Source: Mucilaginibacter sp. KACC 22063
GTDB taxonomy: Bacteria > Bacteroidota > Bacteroidia > Sphingobacteriales > Sphingobacteriaceae
Length of the DNA: 64,000 bases
Assembly (NCBI RefSeq): GCF_028736115.1
Contig: NZ_CP117877.1
Span: forward strand, 4,722,187-4,786,186
Direction of reading: 5' to 3'
In this document: in pieces, positions 43,487 to 51,584 of the stretch
How the letters are laid out: each line of letters opens with the position of its first letter
How positions within the stretch are numbered: the stretch's first letter is position 1
Program-made: the position numbers and the translations under genes
The notes under the pieces: generated by a model
What the model was told of the DNA's origin: nothing
The model's database searches: none
The model's input: the letters and a program-made list of their open reading frames with translations, nothing else

Positions 43487-44056
43487 ATGAAACTTCCTAT
43501 TGTAGCCTATGGCGACCCGGTTTTAAAGAAAAAAGCAATTGATTTTGAGCCTGGCGAAACAGACATTAAAAAACTTGTTGAAGACATGTTTGAAACCATG
43601 TATGGTGCACGTGGCGTTGGCTTAGCTGGCCCGCAGGTAGGTGTTTCAAAACGCATATTTGTAATTGATGCAACGCCATTTGATGATGATGAGCCTGAAC
43701 TGGCTGACTTTAAAAAGGTATTCATCAATGCGCAGATCCTGGAAGAAACCGGCGAGGAATGGGCTTTTAACGAAGGCTGTTTAAGTATTCCCGACATCCG
43801 CGAAGATGTTTACAGACAATCGCATGTGCGAATCAAATACCTCGACGAAAATTGGGTTGAGCACGAAGAAACTTACAAAGGCTTAGCAGCACGTGTAATA
43901 CAGCACGAGTATGACCATATAGAAGGTAAACTGTTTACAGACAAACTTAGCCCGCTGAGAAAACGTTTAATTGAGAAAAAACTGAACGATATTTCCCGTG
44001 GAATGGTAAAGGTGGACTATAGAATGAAGTTTCCTGCTGTTAAGAAAGGCCGCTAA
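43487..44056 (+). CDS. def: Peptide deformylase
   Basis: A 189-residue metalloenzyme that removes the formyl group from nascent proteins. The three motifs are intact: GVGLAGPQVG (residues 43-52), EGCLSIP with metal ligand Cys98, and HEYDH with His140, Glu141 and His144. The C-terminal tail is basic. It overlaps the convergent minus-strand gene by 4 nt. Confidence 0.97.
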   Translation: MKLPIVAYGDPVLKKKAIDFEPGETDIKKLVEDMFETMYGARGVGLAGPQVGVSKRIFVIDATPFDDDEPELADFKKVFINAQILEETGEEWAFNEGCLSIPDIREDVYRQSHVRIKYLDENWVEHEETYKGLAARVIQHEYDHIEGKLFTDKLSPLRKRLIEKKLNDISRGMVKVDYRMKFPAVKKGR

Positions 44057-44691
44057 TTTCCGCCACGGCTTTTATCACCGTCGGCAATCTGTTTAATAAG
44101 GGTACCCCATGCAATTGGATTAAGCAGTGGGTTAGGTGTAAGCGAATGCTGGTTCATCAGGCGCATGTGCATATCCTGTGCGTTAAATGACTGTATTTCC
44201 TGTGCATCACGTGCCAAAGAGCTCTTAGAAGCCTCCATGGCGCCTTTACTCAGGTTTTTCCGTGCATTTTCCAGATCATCATCAGCTATTTTCATGGTCA
44301 GGAAATCTTTCCTGAACTCGTCAGTAGTTGCCCACGGAAACACGCGCACCATTGGCAAATGCACTGTTTGTGGTTTCATGTTAACCTGCATTGTAAAGCT
44401 TTTGCCAACACCTTGGGGTATTACCACCGTTTGCGCCTCGTAACCCACACAGGTAAAGCGCAGGGTATCACCCTCGTGTACTACAAAAGAAAAGTAGCCC
44501 TGATAGTTAGACATGTTCATCGCGTCATGATAAGATACATTAGCGATGTTTACATACTGTACAACAGCCTTCGTACTGTCTGCATTATGGATAATACCCG
44601 AAAACTGCACCAGGTGGTCGTCTTTTTTCTGACCCATGGCGGTAATCGCAGTAAAAATCAATAAACACAATATGCCAGCGATACGCTTCAT
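44053..44691 (-). CDS. Carboxypeptidase-like regulatory-domain protein, exported
   Basis: A 212-residue protein with a signal peptide (MKRIAGILCLLIFTAITAMG). Residues 25-115 form a beta-sandwich of the carboxypeptidase-D-regulatory/CarbopepD_reg_2 type (segments FSGIIHNADSTKAVVQYVNI, GYFSFVVHEGDTLRFTCVGYEAQ). The remainder is polar and helical. Such domains occur at the N-termini of TonB-dependent receptors, but no barrel follows. The ATG at 44691 is chosen over an earlier in-frame codon at 44727, which lacks a signal sequence start. Confidence 0.8.
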   Translation of the reverse strand: MKRIAGILCLLIFTAITAMGQKKDDHLVQFSGIIHNADSTKAVVQYVNIANVSYHDAMNMSNYQGYFSFVVHEGDTLRFTCVGYEAQTVVIPQGVGKSFTMQVNMKPQTVHLPMVRVFPWATTDEFRKDFLTMKIADDDLENARKNLSKGAMEASKSSLARDAQEIQSFNAQDMHMRLMNQHSLTPNPLLNPIAWGTLIKQIADGDKSRGGN

Positions 44692-44808
44692 TGTCTTTGA
44701 CGGTTCTTTATCTTTTATAATTATCAACAGTGTAAAATGGTTTTATCCAGAACGCAAAAATACAGCGTTGCATATGATGCAGCTGCATTTTAACATAACT
44801 TAACAATC

Positions 44809-45087
44809 TTATCTTAAATTTTCTGGTAAAACGGCATTGGGGTCATCAATATCGGTTAAATTGATGGCCTCTACCCCTGTAATTTCCGGAACAGCCTTTT
44901 TTATAGCCTGTTCTATACCGGCCTTCAGGGTCATGATACTCATTGGGCATGATCCGCACGAGCCCAGTAATTTAAGTTTAACAACGTTGTCCGGAGTAAT
45001 CTCTTCCACAGAAACATTCCCGCTGTCAGCCTCCAGATACGGGCGTATCGTATCCAACGCTGCCTCCACCTGCTCTAATAAACTCAT
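44809..45087 (-). CDS. NifU-type Fe-S scaffold protein
   Basis: A 92-residue NifU C-terminal-domain protein that carries and delivers iron-sulfur clusters. The CxxC ligand pair is Cys44/Cys47 in LGSCGSCPMS; the flanking LKAGIEQAIKKAVPEI is typical. Length fits NfuA-like single-domain proteins. It is 26 bases downstream of the Mrp gene on the same strand, so both Fe-S factors are probably co-expressed. Confidence 0.94.
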   Translation of the reverse strand: MSLLEQVEAALDTIRPYLEADSGNVSVEEITPDNVVKLKLLGSCGSCPMSIMTLKAGIEQAIKKAVPEITGVEAINLTDIDDPNAVLPENLR

Positions 45088-45113
45088 TTATACTTAATTA
45101 TAACGTAAAGATA

Positions 45114-46193
45114 CTAACTATTTATTTTATTTGAAATGCCGGCATTAGAAATAGCCACCTGCTGCGCTACCCTTTCGGCTATATTCAAAAACGCTTGTGC
45201 TGTCGGATTGTTATCCTGTAAAATTACCGGCTGCCCCGCATCGCCAGACTCGCTGATGCTTTTTACCAATGGTATTTCTCCTAAAAACGGCGCATCTATC
45301 TGGTGAGCCATTTTCTGCCCGCCGCCTTCGCCAAAGATGTAATACTTATTTTCGGGCAATTCGGCTGGGGTAAAGTATGACATGTTTTCTATCACACCCA
45401 GTATCGGCACGTTAATAGCATTCATCATAAACATGCCTATGCCTTTGCGGGCATCGGCTAATGCCACATTCTGAGGTGTGGTAACAATAACCGCCCCCGC
45501 AACCGGGAAGCTTTGCGTAACGGTGATATGCACATCGCCCGTACCCGGCGGAAGGTCCACTACCAGGTAATCCAGTTCGCCCCAGTCGGCATCATTAAAC
45601 AGTTGCTTTACTGCAGTTGAAACCATTGGTCCGCGCCATGGCACCGGCTGATTTGGGTCTGTAAAGAAGCCTATAGACAACAGCTTTATACCGTATTTCT
45701 CAATGGGCTCAATGCGCGTTTTACCTTCAACCTGGCTGGCTTGCGGGCGGGCATTTTCCAAACCAAACATAATAGGCACCGATGGGCCATAAATGTCTGC
45801 ATCAATAAGCCCCACCTTTGCGCCTTTTTGCGATAAGCCGAGCGCAAGGTTAGCCGCCACCGTTGATTTACCTACCCCACCTTTGCCTGATGCTACTACA
45901 ACAATGTTTTTAACGCCCGGTATTCCCCCATTGCGCTGCGTGGTTACCCGCGAGGTCATATTAACGCTCACCTCAATCTCAGGGCTGATAAAATGGCTTA
46001 TTGCATTGCGGCAGGCATTTTCAATTAGCCCTTTCAGCGGGCAGGCCGGTGTAGTAAGTATGATGGAAAAGCTAAGCTTATTGCCATCTATATGAATATC
46101 CTGAACCATGTTTAGCGTTACCAGGTCTTTTTTCAGATCCGGTTCTTCCACATTGCTAAGGGCTTGTAATACTTGTTCTTTTGTAATATTCAT
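45114..46193 (-). CDS. Mrp/ApbC family Fe-S cluster carrier ATPase
   Basis: A 359-residue P-loop NTPase. An N-terminal MIP18/DUF59 domain (residues 1-80, with ACPLKG) precedes the deviant Walker A motif SGKGGVGKS (102-110). Later segments LIDADIYGPSVP and DYLVVDLPPGTGD are family hallmarks. Homologues assemble or transfer Fe-S clusters in the cytoplasm. Two closely spaced genes (Mrp, then NifU-type) fit a small Fe-S module. A minus-strand TAAATTTG box lies at 46213-46220. Confidence 0.94.
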   Translation of the reverse strand: MNITKEQVLQALSNVEEPDLKKDLVTLNMVQDIHIDGNKLSFSIILTTPACPLKGLIENACRNAISHFISPEIEVSVNMTSRVTTQRNGGIPGVKNIVVVASGKGGVGKSTVAANLALGLSQKGAKVGLIDADIYGPSVPIMFGLENARPQASQVEGKTRIEPIEKYGIKLLSIGFFTDPNQPVPWRGPMVSTAVKQLFNDADWGELDYLVVDLPPGTGDVHITVTQSFPVAGAVIVTTPQNVALADARKGIGMFMMNAINVPILGVIENMSYFTPAELPENKYYIFGEGGGQKMAHQIDAPFLGEIPLVKSISESGDAGQPVILQDNNPTAQAFLNIAERVAQQVAISNAGISNKINS

Positions 46194-46274
46194 GTATTGA
46201 TTAAAATCAGTGCAAATTTATAAAAACAGGGGGGCTTTGCTTTTGTTAGGAAATAAACTTTGCTAAAAACCGTT

Positions 46275-46305
46275 TTGCAAGCAATAGGATTTAGTTTTAT
46301 GTTTG
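46275..46305 (+). promoter_or_regulatory. Promoter TTG-N20-TATGTTTG of the GT51 gene
   Basis: TTG at 46275-46277 and a perfect TATGTTTG box at 46298-46305 are 20 bases apart. The predicted start site is 10 or so bases before the ATG at 46320. Confidence 0.7.
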
Positions 46306-46319
46306 GTTAAATTTCTCAG

Positions 46320-48506
46320 ATGCATCGCCTTAATCCAAAATACATCCGCATAGCCGTAATTACCGTCGTTTCCCTTCTTGTTATTTTTTTTATTGCGGGC
46401 GCCGTTGCCTACTCTAAACGCGAAGCATTGTTGCAAAAAGTTATCAGCAAAGCTAAAGCTAAAGCAAAAAGAGATTATAATTTAGATGTCACAATAGGTT
46501 CAGCACATTTTACAGGCCTCAGTACGGTAGCTTTTACCAATATTTCTGTAGTACCTTACCAGCGCGACAGCCTGGTACATATCAATAAATTTGATGTGAG
46601 CGTAAAATTAATGCCGCTTATTTTGGGCGACGTTAAGCTTGCCGATGTAAACCTTGCAGATGGGTACCTTAAATTCACCAGCCATAATGGCGTACGTAAC
46701 TTCGATTTTCTATTCAAGAAGAAAAAAGATTCTACAGAGACTAAATCAAAGGTTGATCTTTCTGAACTCGCCAACAATTTAGTTAACGGCGTTTTGTACA
46801 AAATACCGGATAACCTTAATCTTAAAAACTTCAATATTTCTTTTGCTGATGACAGTAACCGCGTTATGCTGAACATGCCTACTGCTCGCATTGAGGACGG
46901 AAAGCTGAACTCAACCATTGAAGTTAACAACCGCGAATCGATATGGCACCTGGATGGCACCATGCATCCGTCAGATAAAAACATTGACGTTAAGTTTTAT
47001 GCCGATGGCAAGAAGGTGGAGTTCCCGTTTATTGAGCAAAAGTTTAAGCTGAAACTCAATTTTGATACGCTTACCACCCAGTTAAAAAAAGTGGAACATA
47101 GCAGTGGAGAAACACACATTTACGCATATTCGTCCATCCGAAACCTATTGGTTAATCACAAGGCCCTTGCAGCAAATGATATTGTAGTGCCAAACGGAAG
47201 CATTGATGCTGATTTCTTTGTAGGTGAAAACTTTGTCTCGGTAGATAGTTCATCAACCATCAAGATCAAAGACCTTACGGCGCATCCGTTTATCAAGTAT
47301 ACCTTAAGGCCAAATAAGATCTATGAACTGAAAATTAATACCGGCTGGATTGATGCGCAAAGCATGTTCAGTTCGTTTCCGCAAGGGATGTTCGAGTCAC
47401 TTGAGGGTATGCAGGTGGCCGGCAAGTTAAACTATAAGCTTAACTTTTACCTGGATACCAAGGACCCGGATAATGTACAGTTTGATTCGCGGTTGAGTAA
47501 GGATAATTTCCGGATCATCAGTTATGGCAAAACCGACTTTAGCAAACTAAACCACGAGTTTGTTTATACGCCCTATGAAAAGGGTAAGCCCATGCCATCG
47601 CGTGTCATAGGCCCGTCGAATCCACGCTTTACACCGCTCGAAAGTATTTCGCCAGACCTGCGCAATGCGGTAATGACGGCCGAAGACCCTTCATTTTTCC
47701 GCCATCACGGCTTTGTTGAAGAATCTATCCGCAAGTCAATTGCTACCGACTTTAAAGAGAAGAAGTTTAAACGCGGCGGCAGTACCATATCTATGCAGCT
47801 GGTAAAAAATGCTTTTCTGAACAGAGGAAAAACACTTTCCCGCAAAATTGAGGAAACGTTGATCGTTTGGCTGATAGAGAATAACGGCATCATGACCAAG
47901 AACCGCATGCTGGAGGTCTATTTCAATATTATTGAATGGGGCCGTAATGTTTATGGTATCGGTGAGGCATCGCATTATTATTTCGATAAATCTCCGTCAG
48001 AACTTACACTTGGCGAAAGTATATACCTGGCCAGCATTGTACCTAACCCTAAAAAGGGATTGTATGCGTTCCTGTCAGACGGATCACTTAACCCGCGACT
48101 GCACGGCTATTTTAACCTCATAGGCCGCCTAATGGCTAAAAATGGGCTTACCCAGCCTGATACTAACGCGTATGGTTTTTATACAGTAAGGGTTAAACCA
48201 AGCTTGCGCCCTGCCCCTACTGCTGTTGATACCGCTAAAGTAGAGAGCCTGATGCGCCCTGCTGATGATAATGACGATGCTGCCGGTGTACCGCCAAATC
48301 AGCAAAACGACAACGAGGCTGAAAAAACCGAAAAGGAAGTGAGTAAACCAGGCTTTTTCCAACGCCTGTTTGGCAAGAAGGACACAACTGGCAAAGCCGC
48401 ACAGGATAGTGCTGACGCTGCCAAAAAGCGAGAGAAGGAAGCCAAGAAAGAGCAAAAGCGGTTAGAAAAAGAGCGCAGGAAATTATTGCGCGAAAGGGGT
48501 TATTAG
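46320..48506 (+). CDS. AsmA-like domain fused to a peptidoglycan glycosyltransferase (GT51)
   Basis: A 728-residue inner-membrane protein. One membrane helix (residues about 9-32) anchors a periplasmic part. Residues 45-420 look like an AsmA/DUF748-type beta-rich domain (pattern LMPLILGDVKLADVNLADGYL). Residues 440-620 are a GT51 transglycosylase: AEDPSFFRHHGF with the catalytic Glu near 456, and RGGSTISMQLVKNAF. No transpeptidase domain follows, so it should polymerise glycan strands only (MtgA-like). The last 80 residues are a charged Lys/Glu coiled coil. The AsmA-like fusion is uncommon outside Bacteroidota. Confidence 0.87.
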   Translation: MHRLNPKYIRIAVITVVSLLVIFFIAGAVAYSKREALLQKVISKAKAKAKRDYNLDVTIGSAHFTGLSTVAFTNISVVPYQRDSLVHINKFDVSVKLMPLILGDVKLADVNLADGYLKFTSHNGVRNFDFLFKKKKDSTETKSKVDLSELANNLVNGVLYKIPDNLNLKNFNISFADDSNRVMLNMPTARIEDGKLNSTIEVNNRESIWHLDGTMHPSDKNIDVKFYADGKKVEFPFIEQKFKLKLNFDTLTTQLKKVEHSSGETHIYAYSSIRNLLVNHKALAANDIVVPNGSIDADFFVGENFVSVDSSSTIKIKDLTAHPFIKYTLRPNKIYELKINTGWIDAQSMFSSFPQGMFESLEGMQVAGKLNYKLNFYLDTKDPDNVQFDSRLSKDNFRIISYGKTDFSKLNHEFVYTPYEKGKPMPSRVIGPSNPRFTPLESISPDLRNAVMTAEDPSFFRHHGFVEESIRKSIATDFKEKKFKRGGSTISMQLVKNAFLNRGKTLSRKIEETLIVWLIENNGIMTKNRMLEVYFNIIEWGRNVYGIGEASHYYFDKSPSELTLGESIYLASIVPNPKKGLYAFLSDGSLNPRLHGYFNLIGRLMAKNGLTQPDTNAYGFYTVRVKPSLRPAPTAVDTAKVESLMRPADDNDDAAGVPPNQQNDNEAEKTEKEVSKPGFFQRLFGKKDTTGKAAQDSADAAKKREKEAKKEQKRLEKERRKLLRERGY

Positions 48507-48520
48507 TTTACGTTCCGAAG

Positions 48521-48552
48521 ACAAATATATATGTTTAAACATCTATATTTGT
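48521..48552. promoter_or_regulatory. 32-bp near-perfect palindrome overlapping the nitroreductase promoter
   Basis: The 32 bases are symmetric at 30 positions; the core ATGTTTAAACAT (48531-48542) is perfect and the outer arms are ACAAATATA/TATATTTGT. The right arm includes a TATATTTG -7 box (48544-48551). A repressor dimer bound here would block transcription. A second, smaller inverted repeat TGTTC...GAACA follows. Confidence 0.7.
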
Positions 48553-48572
48553 TCATATTTAATGCGAACATT

Positions 48573-49202
48573 ATGTCATTACTATCAAAATTGAACTGGC
48601 GCTATGCCACCAAAAAATTTGACCCTACTAAAAAAATACCTGCGGATAAATTAGACGAATTATTAGCGGCTGTTCGCCTTTCACCATCATCATACGGCTT
48701 GCAGCACTATAAAGTAATTGTTGTTGAAAATGCCGATGTACGTGCTAAACTACGTGAAGCATCGTTTGGCCAATCGCAAATAACTGATGCCTCTCAGGTA
48801 ATCGTATTTGCCGCAGAAACTAATATCGATGCAAACTATGTTAATGAGTATATCAACGAGATTGCAAGTGTAAGGCAAACAAGCACTGAATCTCTTGCTG
48901 GCCTTAAAGATATGCTTGTTAATGCTGTAACCAACAGAACTGACGAGCAAAAATTAGTTTGGGCACAAAAGCAAGCCTACATTGCTTTGGGTGTTTTAAT
49001 TTCAGCTGCTTCAGAATTAGGTATTGATGCCTGCCCTATGGAAGGCTTCAACGCACAGCAATATGACGAAATATTGGGATTGAAAGAAAAAGGCGTTACT
49101 GCCACCGTTATTGCTACAATAGGTTACCGTGCCGATGATGATCAATACGCTGCTTTACCTAAAGTACGCAAACCACACGAAAAATTATTTATTCACGTTT
49201 AA
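48573..49202 (+). CDS. NAD(P)H-dependent nitroreductase family protein
   Basis: A 209-residue FMN-dependent oxidoreductase of the NfsB type. Recognised from NWRYATKKFDPTKKIP at the N-terminus, the FMN-binding LSPSSYGLQHYKVIVV and the C-terminal YRADDDQYAALPKVRKP. The ATG at 48573 (MSLLSKLNWRYATKKFD) is chosen; the frame extends to 48531 but that part lies inside the palindromic operator. Such enzymes reduce nitro compounds and quinones. The upstream palindrome suggests induction by a stress signal. Confidence 0.92.
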   Translation: MSLLSKLNWRYATKKFDPTKKIPADKLDELLAAVRLSPSSYGLQHYKVIVVENADVRAKLREASFGQSQITDASQVIVFAAETNIDANYVNEYINEIASVRQTSTESLAGLKDMLVNAVTNRTDEQKLVWAQKQAYIALGVLISAASELGIDACPMEGFNAQQYDEILGLKEKGVTATVIATIGYRADDDQYAALPKVRKPHEKLFIHV

Positions 49203-49221
49203 TCATTTTTAAACGATACAG

Positions 49222-49256
49222 AAAAGCCGGGTTGTTATACACAATCCGGCTTTTTA
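49222..49256. terminator. Terminator between the nitroreductase and LacI genes
   Basis: Arms AAAAGCCGG (49222-49230) and CCGGCTTTT (from 49246), extended by TTGT/ACAA pairs, with a run of T. It can serve both convergent genes. Confidence 0.9.
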
Positions 49257-49273
49257 ATTTAAAACCACCAGGT

Positions 49274-50281
49274 TTATTGTGATGATTTACGGATAAACAA
49301 TTTTGATTTTAATACAATATGCTTCTTAGGCATATTGGCATTTTTATTCTCTAAGGCTTCAAAAAACAACGTTGCAGCCTTAACACCCATTTCAAAGGCT
49401 GGCTGTGTAATAGTTGATAATGCAGGGCTTAATAAAGGGGCAATGTTAAGGCTGGAGAAACTGATCATTTTAAGCTCTTCGGGCACACTTATACCCAAAT
49501 CCTGGCAAACATGGTAAGTAGCAAACGCCAGGCGCTCTACCGAACTAAAAACACCATCTGGCTTAATCTCTTTAAGCGCCTTGCTTAAAATCTTCTGATT
49601 CGTTTTTTCTTCGTTACTACAGTCAATAACCAGATCATCATTAAAGGCGATCTTGTGTTTTTGCAAAGCATCCACATAACCCTGCATACGGGTTTTACCA
49701 ATCGATATGCTTTTATTAACCACCAGGTAAGCTATTTTTCTACACCCTGTTTTTATCAGGTGCTCTGTAGCAGCAAAGCTACTGTCATAGTCATTAGTGG
49801 TTACTTTTGCTGCATCAATATCCTCATAAACACGGTCAAAAAAAACGACAGGAATGTTTTTCTGAGCAAGATTGTTGATATAACGGTGGTCATTCCCCTC
49901 GCCCGATGCCGACATAATAATACCATCGGCCTTACCATTATTAAGATAATTAACAAACGATACTTCTTTTTCAAAAACATCGTCGGTTCGGTACAATAAC
50001 AGGTAAAAACCATGTTTACGGGCCACTTCCTCTATCCCGTTTATGGCCTGTGCAAAAAAGTCATTGGCAATTTCGGGTACAATTACAGCAAGGGTTTTTG
50101 TTTTTTTATCACGAAGGTTACTGGCGTAATGATTGGGCAAAAAGCTATGCTCGCGTGCTAAAGCAAGGATACGTTCTTTGGTATCCTTATTAATATCGGT
50201 ACTGCCGTTAAAAGCTCTGGAAATAGTAGAAGTAGATAAATTCAATTCTTTTGCAAGTATCTTAATATTGATTTTATCCAT
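49274..50281 (-). CDS. LacI family transcriptional regulator
   Basis: A 335-residue regulator. The N-terminal helix-turn-helix reads IKILAKELNLSTSTISRAFN, with the hinge helix near residue 50 (PNHYASNLRDKKTKTL). The rest is a periplasmic-binding-protein-like effector domain (LAVIVPEIANDFFAQAINGIEE). Such regulators respond to sugars in Bacteroidota, but no sugar genes are adjacent, so the target may be distant or its own promoter. Palindromes that could be operators lie in the divergent gap (50432-50471). Confidence 0.92.
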   Translation of the reverse strand: MDKINIKILAKELNLSTSTISRAFNGSTDINKDTKERILALAREHSFLPNHYASNLRDKKTKTLAVIVPEIANDFFAQAINGIEEVARKHGFYLLLYRTDDVFEKEVSFVNYLNNGKADGIIMSASGEGNDHRYINNLAQKNIPVVFFDRVYEDIDAAKVTTNDYDSSFAATEHLIKTGCRKIAYLVVNKSISIGKTRMQGYVDALQKHKIAFNDDLVIDCSNEEKTNQKILSKALKEIKPDGVFSSVERLAFATYHVCQDLGISVPEELKMISFSSLNIAPLLSPALSTITQPAFEMGVKAATLFFEALENKNANMPKKHIVLKSKLFIRKSSQ

Positions 50282-50431
50282 TTACATTCTCAATTAAAGC
50301 TGGCTATCATATTGTTGACCTTCAAATTTAACAAAAGTACAATGGGTATAATATTATTTTTTTATTACTGTGCATTAGACAGCTGAACGTATAATCTCAT
50401 TTAAAAATTTGCGTATTACGCCAACAGGGCG

Positions 50432-50471
50432 TTAACCAATGGTTAATGTGGCATATATATTGACTATATGC
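50432..50471. promoter_or_regulatory. Two inverted repeats in the LacI/CheY divergent gap
   Basis: TTAACCA-A-TGGTTAA (50432-50446) is a perfect 7-1-7 palindrome, and GCATATA...TATATGC (50451-50457 and 50465-50471) is a perfect 7-base inverted repeat directly downstream. They lie 18-57 bases before the CheY-like gene and 150 bases from the LacI start. Either could be a regulator-binding site. Confidence 0.5.
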
Positions 50472-50488
50472 TTTAAATATTACTAGCT

Positions 50489-50854
50489 ATGCCACATAAG
50501 ATTTTAATTGCCGATGATAACCAATTTATATTGGAGATTCTTAGCCACATGTTAATTAACAGTGGTTATGATGTAGTTGCCGTAAACACAGGTAAAGATG
50601 TAATAGATGCTGTACAAGCAAACAACCCCGACCTTTTAATACTAGATGCCCAGCTGCCAGATGCTGATGGAAGAGAACTTTGCCAGCTATTAAAATCGAC
50701 GCCCTCTACCAAAAATTTGCCAATAATTATATGCTCTGGCCGTGCGGATATTCACGATTGCCTTTACCAGCAAAACCCGCCGAATGATGTTTTACCGAAA
50801 CCTTTTGATATGGATTTCCTGGTAGATAAAGTACGCAGGCAATTAATTGCTTAA
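50489..50854 (+). CDS. Single-domain response regulator (CheY-like)
   Basis: A 121-residue receiver domain without output domain. Acidic residues Asp9/Asp10 (IADDNQ), phospho-acceptor Asp53 (LILDAQLPDADG), the Ser/Thr position (IICSGRA) and Lys in LPKPFD are all in place. It may act by protein-protein contact or as a phosphate sink. No cognate kinase is adjacent. Confidence 0.92.
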   Translation: MPHKILIADDNQFILEILSHMLINSGYDVVAVNTGKDVIDAVQANNPDLLILDAQLPDADGRELCQLLKSTPSTKNLPIIICSGRADIHDCLYQQNPPNDVLPKPFDMDFLVDKVRRQLIA

Positions 50855-50925
50855 CTTTATTAACAATCAGGTGCATAGTTTACTGTTCACCTGATTGTAT
50901 GAACATTTATAATAGTGTATATTAT

Positions 50926-50961
50926 AAAGCCTTGTTTACTAAATTACTAATTCAAGGCTTT
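50926..50961 (-). terminator. Hairpin at the 3' end of the 110-residue gene
   Basis: Arms AAAGCCTTG (50926-50934) and CAAGGCTTT (50953-50961), with the stop codon of the minus-strand gene inside the loop. A further inverted repeat ACAATCAGGTG/CACCTGATTGT sits at 50863-50898 next to the CheY-like gene. Neither has a strong T run. Confidence 0.5.
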
Positions 50962-51279
50962 AATAATTTTTTGAACAACTTCATCATGATATTCTGGTGT
51001 AGGATTTTCGAGATCTAAGGGCACCACTACCATTTCTTCCCACTGGCTTAGTGTATTCAACGGGATAGTTTCTGTAATTTCAAGTACAAACCAGTTTTCC
51101 TTGCCATCCCACGTTAAACGTAAGGCCTCGCGGTTATTTGACCAAATGATAAAACGGCTGTTATAAAGCGCATCATGGTGCTGCTCATGCACCGGCTGGT
51201 AACCCAATGGGGTTAAGTGATCTGTGATACAAAGCTTCACTGCATTATATATCGATGTTATGATCTGTTCTGGCTTCAT
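50947..51279 (-). CDS. Conserved hypothetical protein, 110 residues
   Basis: A small soluble protein without signal peptide. It has an N-terminal helix (MKPEQIITSIYNAVKLC), a beta-rich middle with several Trp (FIIWSNNREALRLTWDGKENWFVLEI) and a C-terminal helix. No named domain is recognised. It is a single gene between the CheY-like gene and the gene-free stretch at 51.3 kb. Confidence 0.7.
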   Translation of the reverse strand: MKPEQIITSIYNAVKLCITDHLTPLGYQPVHEQHHDALYNSRFIIWSNNREALRLTWDGKENWFVLEITETIPLNTLSQWEEMVVVPLDLENPTPEYHDEVVQKIIKALN

Positions 51280-51584
51280 ATATATCTATACGGATTTCGC
51301 TTAACATTAAAGAAACAATAATCATTCCTATATAACCTATAATAAAAAAAGAAGCCCCCTTGCACTCGCTGCGTGGGGGCCTCAACCTAAACCTTATCAC
51401 AATAGCAAGTGCATGAACACTTGCTGCTACTAATAACGATAAAATTTAGCAAATAGATGTCTGTAAAACGTTTTTTTTATTGTTTTACAAAAAAAATACT
51501 TCAAATAAGATGTAGAAAATATATTATTTTCAATTATTTAAGTGAGCAAAGGCGAAATTAAATTCTTTCTTTTTAAAAGAAATA
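51280..51584. other. 305-base gene-free region with structured 3' end of the sugar operon
   Basis: No gene is seen. It contains the minus-strand terminator at 51344-51380, then a second hairpin with arms AGCAAGTG (51404-51411) and CACTTGCT (51418-51425), separated by CTCAACCTAAACCTTATCA (51381-51399). The rest is very AT-rich. The two hairpins could be the 3' untranslated end of the operon or a small RNA of about 80 bases. Confidence 0.6.
51344..51380 (-). terminator. Rho-independent terminator of the surface-sugar operon
   Basis: On the minus strand GCCCCC (complement of 51375-51380) pairs with GGGGGC (complement of 51354-51359) around a 15-base loop, then TTC and seven T follow. It is the first terminator downstream of the nine-gene operon. 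Confidence 0.9.

Noticed and set aside
50863..50898. Terminator for the CheY-like gene
   Set aside because: The 11-bp inverted repeat is perfect, but the loop is 14 bases and no T run follows, so it is only mentioned as a possible structure.
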